DNA from: Trichopria drosophilae
Taxonomy: Eukaryota > Arthropoda > Insecta > Hymenoptera > Diapriidae
Direction: 5' to 3'
Assembly: GCA_030407085.1 (NCBI GenBank)
Contig: CM059586.1
Coordinates: 15,084,001-15,148,000 of the forward strand
DNA: 64,000 bases
Shown here: piece after piece, positions 25,861-38,100 of the stretch
Position numbering within the stretch: the stretch's first letter is position 1
Layout of the letters: each line of letters begins with the position of its first letter
Translations under genes and position numbers: made by a program
The notes under the pieces: model-generated
What the model was told of the DNA's origin: nothing
The model's database searches: none
What the model saw: only the letters and a program-made list of their open reading frames with translations

Positions 25861-26999
25861 GTCCTAAGGCAATATTATACAAATATCTATAACAATAATT
25901 TAACAATGTACTTAATTATTATGACGCAGTTTCAGAATACAGAAACGCAATGATAAAAATTTTAAGCAATTACAAAATTACAAAACTAAGATATTAAAAC
26001 GTATTTATGACTACATAAAACGGCGGCGAACTCAATACACAATATGAATACATAAAACAACGGAGCGAATAGCTAAACAATGGTTATATAATACTACAAT
26101 GTTACTACTTGCTTTGTAGTTTTTTCTCCGTTCGCGCGTATTTATTTCACACTCATACACATACGTGACATAAATACATATATTTATTTATTATAATTAA
26201 ACTTTAAATTCATTGTCACTCTCGCTCGCATTCGCTCACACGACGGAAATGAGAATTAATTTCTCCGATTGCGGATATACAGAATAATTTATGCGCCACC
26301 TGTTGACGATAACGAAAAACGAGCTTGGAGACATTGAAGCAAAATGCACCGTCAGATTTGAAATAAGCTACTTGCATGAACAAGAAATAAACTTCTTGAA
26401 TTCAGGAATCTTTTTTTAAATTAAATAAACATTTTATTGAACTCAAGTTATCGAACGAAATAAATTGATATTTAAAAAAAAATGTTTATTTATTCCAAAT
26501 AAATAAATATTCTAAGAAATAAAAATGTTACGTAAAAGAAGAAAAACATACCCTTGGATCTAAGAAATATTTACTAGAACGTAGTAAATTTTGAAGCGAA
26601 AAGTTATTTGTTTTAAGTAAATATGTAATTGTTTAAAGTAAATCGTGGTCTTCTCTTAAATCAATATTTTGTTGCGACTATTTTAAATAAAATTTTATTT
26701 CAATCAAGTAAATTTCTGTTTATATGAGTAAATTGTTGTCAAGAACATATTTATTGATATCAAATCTTACTATAAAATAACTTTTACGAACCTTGAGACG
26801 AAAATAACTATTACTAACCTGCACAAAACTGTTCGTCGGGAACGCCATATTGCTATAAACCCAAATCTAGTGTTTTTACAAATGATAAATTACAAAGGTT
26901 AAAAATATGTAAATTTTTATTTTTTACCTGAGCACTGGTAGAAGCAATTTAAAAAAAACTCTGCATTCATATAATACATATAAATTATTTTACACTCGT

Positions 27000-28020
27000 A
27001 GGTGATCACCTCTTCGGCTGATTGCCTTGAGGGTATAAACATTTACGCCCGTGATACGAACATCATTTTTTTATTCAGTAGGTATGAAAAATACCAATTT
27101 TTCAATGATTTTTAACAACGATGACTCACCAAAATCCCTATTTTAATACATTGGTCCTTTTACGCCTACTGAATCAAAACAGTTATTTTACTACTGAACA
27201 TAACTATTTTGTATCAAGGGCGTAAAATGGAGTTTTATGCCTCGACAATAGAACCCGAGGGACGGCGAAGCCGGCTCGAGGTTCGTGAGGGTGAAAATTT
27301 TACGCCTGAGATTCAAACATTGTTTTTTGATGCAGTAGGCGTAAAATAGTATGTGTTCACACCTGCAAAAATTCGAAGTCTTTACGTGCCGGTAAAGTAA
27401 TGGGAAAGACGTTGATTGCCGCTGGGCACCTCAGCTTTGCTTCTGCTCATGTGCAAATGACGATCGAGCATTTTTTGTCGCCCGCCAGACTTTTTCTTTG
27501 CCACGAATTTACATACAGATGTGATCAAAAATATTGTACATTTCGCGAGTGGAAAAGTATTACGCACACTCGAGCGATATTGGGGACTCAACTTTATTGC
27601 AATTAATTCGTTTCCGCCCTAGATACGTAATATATTTTATGCCATTCGATGCGTAAAATGCTAATTTTACACACTTTTGACATTTTCGGTCGCATTTTAC
27701 GCACTCAAGTGACATAAAATATCGTATGAAACATGTGCGTAAATGTTTATTCTGCGAATTTGATTACGACCCTCGCCTTCGGCTTGGGCCGCAACCCTTC
27801 ACATTCGTAGAATGAACTTTTACGCACTAGTTTCATAATATACTAATTCGCCTCGATTTGCCGTAACATTTATTTTATGCCCAAGGAGGCGTGAAATAGG
27901 CATTTTACATTATTTGCAAATGACCATTTTACGCCTACTGCATCAAAAAGCATATATTATCACCGTACGGGGTTGTAAAATCCGATTTTAAGCCGGCATT
28001 TGCAGAAGTAATATACTAAA
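27000..28020. repeat. Field of degenerate TTTTACGC / GCGTAAAA repeats
   Basis: TTTTACGC or its complement GCGTAAAA, and near-variants, recur at least ten times, often with CCTACTG(A/C)ATCAAAA beside them. GC-rich palindromic patches such as GACGGCGAAGCCGGCTCGAG and CCTCGCCTTCGGCTTGGGCC alternate with AT-rich spacers. The same wording appears in the ftz intron, at 44.9-45.2 kb and at 57.5-57.8 kb. The short frames at 27382-27606 are not genes. Confidence 0.6.
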
Positions 28021-28439
28021 ATAAATATAAGTAGATATATCGAAGTTTTCGAACGGAATGCTTGTGGTCATAGGTTTTTTTGTAATAACCATCAATAGGT
28101 GACAAATTAAAAATTACGTGAAGAAAATTTATTTCACATGGCATATACCTAAATTGACGAATAGCACAGCGTGATAAATTAAAATACAAACTTCATATAA
28201 ACCATCCATTTCGCAGGACTAAATCGGCCGATAAAACATATTAACGACATCGCCTAATTGTCAGATTCGTCTCGACAGCCTTATTTTTCAATCCTTGGTG
28301 ACATCGAGATTTTTTATTCGTTGACTCGTCGAGATGATCGTAAAAACAAAAGATAAATTTCGAGAAGCTAAAATAGTAGCTCGGTTCTACTATAGAAATC
28401 ACCTCATCATGAAATATATATATTTTTCATTCCGATCAG

Positions 28440-28910
28440 CGCTGCCTCGTAAATAACCGAGCCTTCATGTCGGAGCGTATCGCTCCTCCATGGCACGCCG
28501 GGGTAAATTTAGATCGTGAAAGCCCCGCTCCGATCCTCTAGATTTGGCGCGGCCGAACAATGGGTATTCAAACTTTTGGGATCGCTAATAGATCGGTACG
28601 CCGTACACCGCGCGACGCAGCAGTATGTCGCCGTCGTCGTATACTGCAAACAAAATATAAATCAATCCAGACAATAATAGTGCCGTGCGCCCGTTGCCGA
28701 TATTCACGATTTTCCCAAATGGTCGTAATCGCCGCCCCCTTCGGACGCCCTTTTTTCCGAAGTCGCACGGGGTCCGCCGACCAACGTTTCTGACATCGTC
28801 GACGTCCTCACCATCGTCCTGGTGCACATATGTCACCGCTTTCCCAAGTGCACGTGGTAGAGGATTCCGATTAAATTCAGTCCCTTCGCGAAAATCATGC
28901 ACGAATTATA
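28440..28910. other. GC-rich island, possible regulatory DNA
   Basis: This block is markedly GC- and CpG-richer than its surroundings. Overlapping frames on both strands (28560-28793, 28585-28902 minus, 28685-29149 plus, up to 154 codons) result from few stops in GC-rich DNA. None shows a domain, signal peptide or convincing start. A conserved non-coding control region is one possibility; an unrecognised lineage-specific exon cannot be excluded. Confidence 0.3.
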
Positions 28911-29657
28911 TCAGGATATTTATATCAAATTGCCAATATGAATTCGCGGTGCATAGATTGCAATATGTCGAATTAATACAAGGGGAGTTCTGTGGGATGA
29001 GCGGATTAAATCGAATATTGGTGACTTCATTGCGTCATACTCGAACACTCAAGGAAATTGATTTACGACGCCTGGGTCAGTTTCAGGAAATTGTATCGTT
29101 TAATGCGGTGGTATTACTGTATTTTTCTAGGCTTTATTGGTTTTATTAGCCTATCAATGATTGTGAATAATAATTAATAACAGTAAGACTCCTGACTCTG
29201 CAACACAATGTATAGCCCTAAATGTCCACTGATATATCAAGAATCAATTTTAATCATCTTGAACATCAAATCGGGGATGTTAATAAAAAAGGACACATGG
29301 GCGTCCATGCCCGAGCGTTCATTCGATGCCCATCTTTCGTCTCACATTTCAAATTTGCATTCAAAATTCCTCCTGAAGAAAATCCAATGGATGCGCCTGG
29401 TCCATTGGACGTTCCTAGGTCCTAATCCGATTGAAAACTGGACATTTTTTAAGAGAATAAGCATGGACAAGTGGAGTAAATTACAGAAAGCTAGAAACTT
29501 TGTCAGGAACAACTGTCAACATCAAAAGGTTTTTGGATAAATATACATTTAATAGACGAATCAAGGATAAATCTTGGATCATATACGTCCGTGCACGGAT
29601 TAATCGATCAAATCCGCATGTAAAATGAACAAATAACACTCCACAGACACGAGACTG

Positions 29658-30904
29658 CACTGTAAAAAATTTCATGAAATTTAATAAAAAAGTAGGAAGC
29701 AAATTTCATAAATGTTACTGAAAATTAAGAATTTTGTTCCTTAAAACAGTTTAAGGAACGTAAATCTTAATATCGATTAATGAAAAATATGAAATTTAAG
29801 AAAATTTTCTTAAATTTAATAAACTTGAATCCACTTAAAACAGCGTATTGGTGTACCGTTCCGTCAGTCTGTTGAAATCTTGAAATCCGGAAAAATCCAA
29901 CACTGCCGTGATTAGTTGTTATGAATAATAATTAATAAAAAAGACATGAATAGCATTTAAAATTAATCTTTTACCAATTATACATACGTACATACATACG
30001 AGCCTAGTAAAAGTAACACCGAAGGAGCGAAAACTTGGCAACGTTGCTGAGCATGCAGAATATCTCAGCGATCTCAGCGCACTGAAACCTAACCTCAAAG
30101 GTTCTATTGAAATACATGTGTTTTTTTAATAACTGAATTTACTGAATCACTAAGTGAGGAATTTTTTTGTGATCAAATATCAGAAATGAACGAGAAAAAA
30201 ACTTTAAACTGTGATCGTATTGATTTAAAAGGAGAAAATTGTTTGACTCGACGCTAAGGTCAAAAATATAAATGTACTCTTAAATTAGTCTATAACCATA
30301 TTTGCGGACAGGTTTTGATCTCACGAAGCTGAAGAAATTTGTTTTATCTCAATCGGTTGTCATTAACATCCTCAAAAATTAGAAACAAAATAATAAGAAT
30401 TTTAAGTTCGACTCAGGCTTTATTAATAATAATTAAAAATAATATTAATATTTTTACATATAATATAATAAATTAAGTAAATTGTTTTAAACAGTTTATT
30501 ACAGAGATAAGGAATGTAGGAGTATTAAGTTGTCAAATTCACAAGCTAACGTCAAATTTTATTTTAACTTGTTAAATTGATAAGAAATAACAATTTTGGA
30601 ACACACCCACACTTCACATAAATTATATATTTTATATTGTGTATAATTTATATAACATCACTATACACATATATATATTTTTATCCTGTATTGTTTATAT
30701 ATATAGGTAATAAACATATCTTAAATTTAATAAAAATATCTTAAATTTAATAAAAGTTCTTTAAATTTAATAAAAATTCCTTAAATTTAATCAAAGTTCC
30801 TTAAATTTAATAAAAGTTCATTAAATTTAATAAAATTTCCTTAAATTTAATAACACGTCATGAAATGTGTTTAATAATTGTCATGAAATATTTTTTACAG
30901 TGTG
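29658..30904. mobile_element. 1.25-kb element with CACTGTAAAAAAT terminal inverted repeats
   Basis: Left end CACTGTAAAAAATTTCATGA and right end TCATGAAATATTTTTTACAGTG (complement CACTGTAAAAAATATTTCAT) are inverted copies with a two-base length difference. There is no transposase frame. The body contains AT-rich DNA, a TATATA tract near 30670, and a 20-bp tandem array. Confidence 0.65.
30721..30860 (+). repeat. 20-bp tandem array, seven units
   Basis: The unit TTAAATTTAATAAAAGTTCC repeats seven times in strict 20-base register with one to five changes per unit. It lies near the right end of the CACTGTAAAAAAT element. Related TTAAATTTAATAAA wording occurs near the element's left end (about 29810), so the unit may derive from the element's own subterminal sequence. 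Confidence 0.9.
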
Positions 30905-31382
30905 GCGTAGAGGGCTGATTCGATTCGATCAGTAACAGGTTTTTCCCTCCAAAAATTCTTACAGCAAAATTTGTTTTTAAATAGATTTAATTTTTATATT
31001 ACTTTTATATGAAATATAATTCTATATAACGTTTGCTGTTTTTAAACGCTCACAAATCAATGAACCTACTACATAAATCCCATTTTCGAGGCTTTTTTTT
31101 TCCAATTGTATTTTTTTGTCGTACAGCTATCAAAGTATCACAAAAGGTTTAATAAACGTGTTTCTGATAGTTATGCCTTGAAAATATACATTCTAATTTT
31201 CCCTTTTTATTTCAAGATAACGAATGAAAGCTAAAAATATTTCGCATATCTTTGCAAAAAAAAAAACAAAATGTCGAATAACATTTCTTGCAATTTTGAC
31301 CACGCCATTCGCAATTCAAAAATAGTCGGAAACGGATCTTTTGAAACTTGTATACCTTTTCTTTACTACATGTACAATAAAT

Positions 31383-31486
31383 TTAATACTTTGATGCGAA
31401 AGCATCCAATAAATTTTTCGACCGCTTGAAAATATAAATTTAATATTTGAATAGTCTTGGTATATGTCGGTCAACTTACTAAACAA
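31383..31486 (+). repeat. 104-bp direct repeat, copy 1
   Basis: The sequence matches 31919-32022 throughout as far as I can compare. It contains GATGC-GAAA-GCATC, a five-base-pair stem closed by a GNRA-type loop, present in both copies. Confidence 0.85.
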
Positions 31487-32378
31487 AATTAAGTTAAATT
31501 GATTTTAAGTGTCTACTCGGTTTTCGATGGAAAACACATTTGACATATTAAATGTAAGAAGCCGGGATTTGTGTAATTATCGCCGACAAAATCTCTGTTT
31601 AAAACGGGCTGTATAAGTACGTATAAAATAATTAATATTCATGGATTTTGTTTCCCTCTAGCGATAATCAATTGAACTAATGTCTATTGTAAATATTTTG
31701 CGTTTCGTCCCGAGATCTCGTGATGGACTCTTCAGTAAGGCTAACACGAGAATCTCTGCCTTAGACGCAAAAATGGTTTTGTAAATAATTTGAACTTTAA
31801 ATAAAACTAAACAATGAAGGAAATGTTTAGAATTATTGTAAGCAAATATGCGTAATTATTATGGTAACGGGATGTCGTTACACAGTACGCATATCCGTAA
31901 TATTCCCAAAATATAAAATTAATACTTTGATGCGAAAGCATCCAATAAATTTTTCGACCGCTTGAAAATATAAATTTAATATTTGAATAGTCTTGGTATA
32001 TGTCGGTCAACTTACTAAACAACGGTTTTATTTAAAGTTCAAATTATTTACAAAACCATTTTTGCGTCTAAGGCAGAGATTCTCGTGTTAGCCTTACTGA
32101 AGAGTCCATCACGAGATCTCGGGACGAAACGCAAAATATTTACAATAGACATTAGTTCAATTGATTATCGCTAGAGGGAAACAAAATCCATGAATATTAA
32201 TTATTTTATACGTACTTATACAGCCCGTTTTAAACAGAGATTTTGTCGGCGATAATTACACAAATCCCGGCTTCTTACATTTAATATGTCAAATGTGTTT
32301 TCCATCGAAAACCGAGTAGACACTTAAAATCAATTTAACTTAATTTTGTTTAGTAAGTTGACCGACATATACCAAGAC
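31454..32378. repeat. Long inverted repeat with 354-bp arms
   Basis: The arms are 31454-31807 and 32025-32378, with a 217-bp loop. Both ends pair in register (the coordinate sum is constant at 63832), so no insertion or deletion has accumulated in either arm. The short frames around 31807-32022 and 32346-32573 are translations of the two arms and are not genes. Confidence 0.85.
31919..32022 (+). repeat. 104-bp direct repeat, copy 2
   Basis: This is the second copy of the 31383-31486 segment, exactly 536 bases further on. It sits in the loop between the two 354-bp inverted arms. Confidence 0.85.
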
Positions 32379-32434
32379 ATGTACAATAAATGTTGGAAAA
32401 AATGTTTAAAAAAATTCCTTCCTAGAATTTTTTC

Positions 32435-32704
32435 TTGGTTAAGTCGGTCCCAGAAACGAGATTTAAAGAACATAGACGTAATATTTTTAGTAGCGAAAAT
32501 AATCACGCGGCGCTCACAAAACATAGATTGGAAACAGGACACGACTTTGATTATTCTAAAGTTAAAATCCTAGCATCAGAAAACAATCTTTTTAAACGTA
32601 GAGAAATCGAACATTTTTTTATTAAAAATGAGAAGAATACAGTTAATTTGCGTTTCGAAAACTCATTTTTACCAGAAGCATACAACGCATTAATTTCTTA
32701 AAAT
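32435..32704 (+). pseudogene. Penelope-like retroelement fragment, GIY-YIG-type C-terminus
   Basis: The frame reads RFKEHRRNIFSSENNHAAL, then KHRLETGHDFDYSKVKILA and FKRREIEHFFIKN, and ends at TAA. This order (R-x-KEH, then H-x-LETGH-x-DF/W-x-x-VKIL, then R-x-x-E-I-x-IK) is the signature of the C-terminal half of the GIY-YIG endonuclease domain that closes the ORF of Penelope-like elements. The GIY and YIG strands and the reverse transcriptase are missing, so this is a truncated remnant. It lies inside an inverted-repeat structure that also looks like Penelope terminal DNA. Family assignment is from motif memory, not a search. Confidence 0.7.
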
Positions 32705-33415
32705 CAGGATAACAGAAAGCAATAGGAGGTTTTAAAATGTAAACACATTTAAATCTGCTCAATTGGCACTCTTGTTTATTTCCTTACAGGGGGTTTGAAT
32801 GTCGTAGTAGGTGAGAACACGCACCTTTACTATAACAGAACATCATATACGAGTATTCGTTACTTGAAACATATCAATTCAACATTATTCAAAATTATAC
32901 AGTGTGTAGTGGGTGTCAGTTTTGATTACAGAAATGACAAAACATCAGTCATTTCTACTCTTTTTGATAAGTTTCGGTTTAATGTGATATCATACTTTTA
33001 TCCTTTTTGATTTAAAGTCATGATATTTGCATTAATAATCAAAAATGCATCATTCCTCCCACTAAACGTCACCAATTACATTTCACATCAAAAAATTGTG
33101 CGAAGACTTTTTCTGCATCAATAACTCTGTAAGTAATTTCTTTTGTACACTCTGCTGTCTAAAAAATCTAATATCTCTATTTGATTATCCTTTTATATTT
33201 TTATGAATATTTTCATTAATTTTTTTTTTTATGAAATATTATTTTTGTAAATATAATTTTTACAATAAACTGGCTTTAAGATGGCACATATCTTGATGCC
33301 GAAACGTATTTCAAGAAGAAAATTTTAGTTATTTATTTTGAATCCTGGGACCGACTTAACCAAGAAAAAATTCTAGGAAGGAATTTTTTTAAACATTTTT
33401 TCCAATATTTATTAA

Positions 33416-35120
33416 CCCATTAACGTCAAGAAGGACACTTTTTTCGATTCAATTTCAATAAAGAATTTCATATGAAAATCCAAGTTCAAATAAATTGAAA
33501 GGTACACTGAGAGAAGTTTAGGGTAGCAGGTACCCTAAGCTAGGAGACGGGCGGTTCGAAAAATAAAAACCGCAATTAAACCGCGATTAAAAATTGTGGG
33601 CGTTAAAATAAAAATTTTTTTCTTCTGCACCATCTTTGTTTTAGCTTTAAGAAAGTGTATATACAACTTCTGCACGGTTAAAGTATTTAATGATATTAAA
33701 AAACTCGACTGAAGTACAAAAGTTGGTGTTATTTTCATATTAACGCTTCCGTCGTGAAAATGGTGCAAAATAGCATAAAATTGTACAAAACCTTTTTTAT
33801 AGAGCACAAAATTTCCTACAAAAATGTCACGGAGACCCCAAATCTAAAGTCAATAGTTTAGCCATAAATAATGCTTAAAGTTGCATCGAAAATTTTTGAG
33901 GTTATAGATCGGTCACCGTTGACTTCTAAGATGAAATTATGTCGTTATTGGTGGCTAAACTATTGTCTTTAGACTAGGGCCCTCAATGACTTTTTTGTAG
34001 GAAATTTTGTGCTCTACAATAAAGGTTTAGAACAATTTTGTGCTATCTAGCACCGTTTTCGATACGGAAGCGTTAATATGAAAATAACACAAATTTTTAT
34101 ACTTCAATCGAGTATTTTAATATAATTAAATACTTTAACTATGTAGATGTTGTATACCCACTTTCTTAGTGCTAAAACAAAGATGGTGCAGAAGAAAAAA
34201 ATTTTTATTTTAACGCCCACAATTTTTAATCGCGGTTTAATCGCGGTTTTTATTTTTCGGACCGCCCGTGCCCTATAGCTTAGGGTACCTGCTACCCTAA
34301 ACTTCTCTCAGTGTACATGTCATACTATATTCGAAGTCGCTCTTTTTAATGCTCTTGTCAAAATTGAGCTATCTTAATTAGAAAATTAAATATGGCGATT
34401 TAAATGTCAAAATAACGCGAAAAATCGAGTGTTCTTTTTTATAAAACATTTTTTTTCTCATCGAAAGAATATTTGTCGTCAGAAAATGTCTTCATTAAAT
34501 GTAGACCCAATAGTTAGAGTATCAAGATAAATTTTTTAAATATTTAAAAACTAACATGGTGATCACAAAATGACGACTCAATTGTTTTTCTTGAAAACTA
34601 TAGACTTTAGAAAAAAATTTCTAAGAATAAATACGTTTTAGAATGAGTAAAAAAATGCTCTCAAATTTTTCCAGAATATATTGTTACAATTTTTTACTTT
34701 TCGAAAATTAGAGAGGATTTTTTGACTCATTCTAAAACGTATTTATTCTTAGAAAATTTTTTCTGAAGTCTATAGTTTTCGAGAAAAACTATTGTTAAGT
34801 TTTAATTAGAAATTTGTCATTGGAGTCGCCATTTTGTGATCACCATGTTACTTTTTAAATATTAAAAAAATTTATCTTAATACTATAACTATTGGGTCTA
34901 CGTTTAATGAAGAAATTTTCTGACGACAAATATTCTTTCGATGAGAAAAAAATGTTTTATAAAAAAGAACACTCGATTTTTCGCGTTATTTTGACATTTA
35001 AATCGTCATATTTAATTTTCTAATTAAGATAGCTCTTTCAATTTATTTGAACTTGGATTTTCACATGAAATTTTTGATTGAAATTTAAGTGAAAAAAGTG
35101 TCCTTCTTGACGTTAATGGG
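33416..35120. mobile_element. piggyBac-type non-autonomous foldback element
   Basis: TTAA at 33412-33415 and TTAA at 35121-35124 flank an element whose ends are inverted copies: CCCATTAACGTCAAGAAGGA on the left and its complement on the right. TTAA duplication with ends starting CCC is the hallmark of the piggyBac superfamily. The inverted similarity continues into long arms (about 34350-34690 against 34700-35040), so the element is essentially one large hairpin and encodes no transposase. It interrupts the Penelope-like remnant and is itself interrupted by a second element at 33505. Confidence 0.75.
33505..34313. mobile_element. TA-flanked foldback MITE nested in the piggyBac-type element
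   Basis: TA dinucleotides (33503-33504, 34314-34315) flank inverted ends beginning CACTGAGAGAAGTTTAGGGT. The complementarity extends over most of the 809 bases, although with mismatches. There is no transposase frame; the 90-residue minus-strand frame at 33535-33807 is an arm translation. The TA target and CACTG ends suggest a Tc1/mariner-type MITE. Confidence 0.7.
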
Positions 35121-35125
35121 TTAAT

Positions 35126-38100
35126 ACAAGCGGTCAAGAAGTAATCCACTTGTATCAGGATGAACCAAAATCCTGATATATCTCTTACATGTACAATGGT
35201 GAAATTCATATAGAATATCAGCACATCTATAAAGGTAAATTACCGAATTTTAGACTATATTTGCTTTCTTGTAAAGTTAAAAATCAATATGATAATATAT
35301 TTCGAAGGTTATATGACCATCAGGGATAACCATAATACAGGGAACACCATAATGCTGAGAGGTTACAATACCAAAGGACACATTCACTATAGAAGCAAGT
35401 TATTTCAAAAGGTTTATAGCGATTAAGTGGAACTCTCTTTCCTTAAGACTTTCTTCAAGTCGATACTAAAAGTAACTTAAAATAGGACACTTGTTTTACG
35501 GTGTTACCCTCATATTACTAGTGCGAGGTTATCTGCGGCAAACCTTGAAGGGTACATAAGCTTATAAGTTGCAGAATAACACCTACCCGGGTGCAAATTA
35601 AAAGCTGGCGCTATAAATAGATTTCATCTAGAATGACTAAAATTATTACTGGTGTGCTAGGTATAAAGGACGCCTACCTCGAAAGCGCTATAAGATAAAA
35701 CCTCTTCCGTTTCTATAAAAGGATATCATTTTTATAGTCACGAAACTTAATTTTCCCTGTCACCGCTAGGTGCGCTCAGAACTTTTGCGTTTATGTTTAG
35801 CTCTCGGTATACAAATAGGTTTCGATTTAGTATATATTACGCTGTGTAAAGATATAACATTTTTTTAAAGATATTCTATATGGAATCTATGATTTAAGGA
35901 AAAGAAGTGGGTTGTATATTAAGTGCTGTATTATTTCGTTATAGTTTAAAACTAAACACCAGTTTTACTATACCTATTACATCACGGATTTGTAGTAAAT
36001 GGTATTAAAATCCTCCTAATAAAAATTGAATAATTTTCTACCTCTCGTTCTGTTATGTGTAATCCCTCCCGTAAAGGGTTATATCATCTTATATCCAGAG
36101 AGGAAAAATATTATTATTTTCAGGACACTTTCAAATAAAAATATTTCGTGGACAATCGTTGCTGATATTTCCGCTTTGGCGAGCGTAAAAGCTTTTTAAA
36201 CGAATGTAAGGATTATGCATTCAGTTTAGTACAAAAAATATTTTCGCACATACTTTTTATTCAAATTTTATTACAATAAAAATATATTAACAAGACAGTG
36301 TGAAATAGATTTTCAAATAATGTTATAAAAATATTTTTAAACAGTTACGTTTTATAGAAATTGATTGTCATTAGCCTATTAAATATCAAATATCGTAAAT
36401 TTTCAATGAATTTTCTTCGTTCATTTTTTTTATTCATATTATAAGTACCAACAAAAATATTGATACACCACATCCGACGTAAAATTGCAAGCTATCTCAG
36501 AATATAGCCACAGAATTTATCTAAAGTCAATGCTTGAAAAGTTACAAACAATTTTTCACAAAAAAATGCGTTCTTTTTAATGAAAAAAAAAATTAGATCG
36601 AAATGTTGTATAAGAAACCGGTGGTATACCCAACCGATTCCTTCTAAGAAAGTATTTTCGAGGCCTACATTTTAAAAAGTACGTGGAACAATTTTGAAAA
36701 TAAAGGTCCAAAATGGCGACTCATACGCGAAAAAATCGTCAATAAATTTAGGAATTTTTTATTTGAAAATGATAAACTATTGGAAAAAAATGTTGCTGAA
36801 CAAAAAGTTCTTAAAATTGACCAAAGAACACGGTGAAATTTTTTCGAAATTATTTGATAATTTTTTACAATTTTCAAAATACTCAACTCAATTTTCAAAG
36901 TAGAAAAATTCTTTGTATGGATCTTCAGTAATATTATTAGAACTTATCATAAGTTAAGATTATTTTTTGTTGATAGGGTTACTACATAATCTTTAAAGTA
37001 GCAGTTACAATTTTAATTTCGTTATTTAATACTATTCGACGTTAGTCAATATTACAGTTAGCGATTTCGATCTATTATATTTGGAAGTTGTATTTCGACC
37101 AATTTTACCACCTGGGGCTTTTTATGACGTTCAGGATCTACTTCTAGTCCTGGCACATTTACTCCAGGATGTCCACTGGTAAAAAAGGGTTATTCTTACC
37201 TATTTTTATCGGTAAAAAATCAATGCGAACGTCAAAATTCGTAATAAGTCGTCGATTTTTTGTTATACGACATTGTTTAATCAAATTCGATACGGGTTTT
37301 TATCGTCTTCACGCAATGGTTTTTTACTCATTCAGAAAATTTTAAGAAGAAAGTTATCTATTCCGTTTTTAGAACCTTTTACACGGAGAAAAATTCTCTT
37401 TTAATTTACAAATTCTATCAAATTTATTACTTCGGTAAGAAAAACAGATTTTTTTCAGATGTGACTTTTTGTATAATCAATAGATGTTTCTGAAAAATTT
37501 TTAGTTTCCAGCAACTCCGTATTGCTGGTTCAATACCACTACATGAAATTTTTTTTTATTTCATGTGGACATTTTTTTTAAACGCATCAACTGCATACTT
37601 ATATAGAAATACGGTAAATTGACTTTTACTATCATATTATCTATAATAAATGAATGGCGATTATACATCTAATATTCTGAAACCATACTACGATACATGT
37701 TTCTCATCATAATGAATATCAATATGCTTTTGCCAGATTACAACAATTTTGTGAATTAACAAATAAATTTTACACAAATTTAACTAGTAATTTCTACATT
37801 CTTACTTATGCATTTTTTTTATTACATACAACAAACGAAGATTAAATATATTAATGCGACCTCAGTAACAAACAAATTAAAATAATTCTATCGTTAAATT
37901 TAAGTCTTTAATGTTTATTCAGAATAATCGATTTTGGAAAAAAAATTAAATAAAAAAAAGCAAAAATTATTGGAATCAAGGTTGCACCAATGCGAAATTG
38001 GGTTGTCGCATGTATCACCAACGTTTGTTTATTATAAATAACGGTTATTAGATGGTTAGTTACTTTTCAGTTATTGACTTTTTCTTTGAGCATTGAGAAT

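Larger units (their letters stand above)
31383..33411 (+). mobile_element. Penelope-like element remnant with rearranged terminal repeats
   Basis: A 104-bp segment occurs as a direct repeat at 31383-31486 and 31919-32022. In addition, 31454-31807 and 32025-32378 are inverted copies of each other with no length difference over 354 bp. The GIY-YIG remnant follows directly. A 65-bp piece from 32386-32451 returns inverted at 33347-33411. Mixed direct and inverted terminal copies are typical of Penelope-like elements. The close match of the arms suggests a fairly recent event. The right side is cut by a piggyBac-type insertion. Confidence 0.6.

Noticed and set aside
28685..29149. 154-codon plus-strand ORF
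   Set aside because: It overlaps several open frames on both strands in GC-rich DNA and shows no domain or coherent composition; the second half runs into AT-rich DNA.
37500..37570. tRNA suggested by CTGGTTCAATACCAC
   Set aside because: Only a partial T-arm and an adjacent T-rich hairpin are present; no cloverleaf can be drawn.
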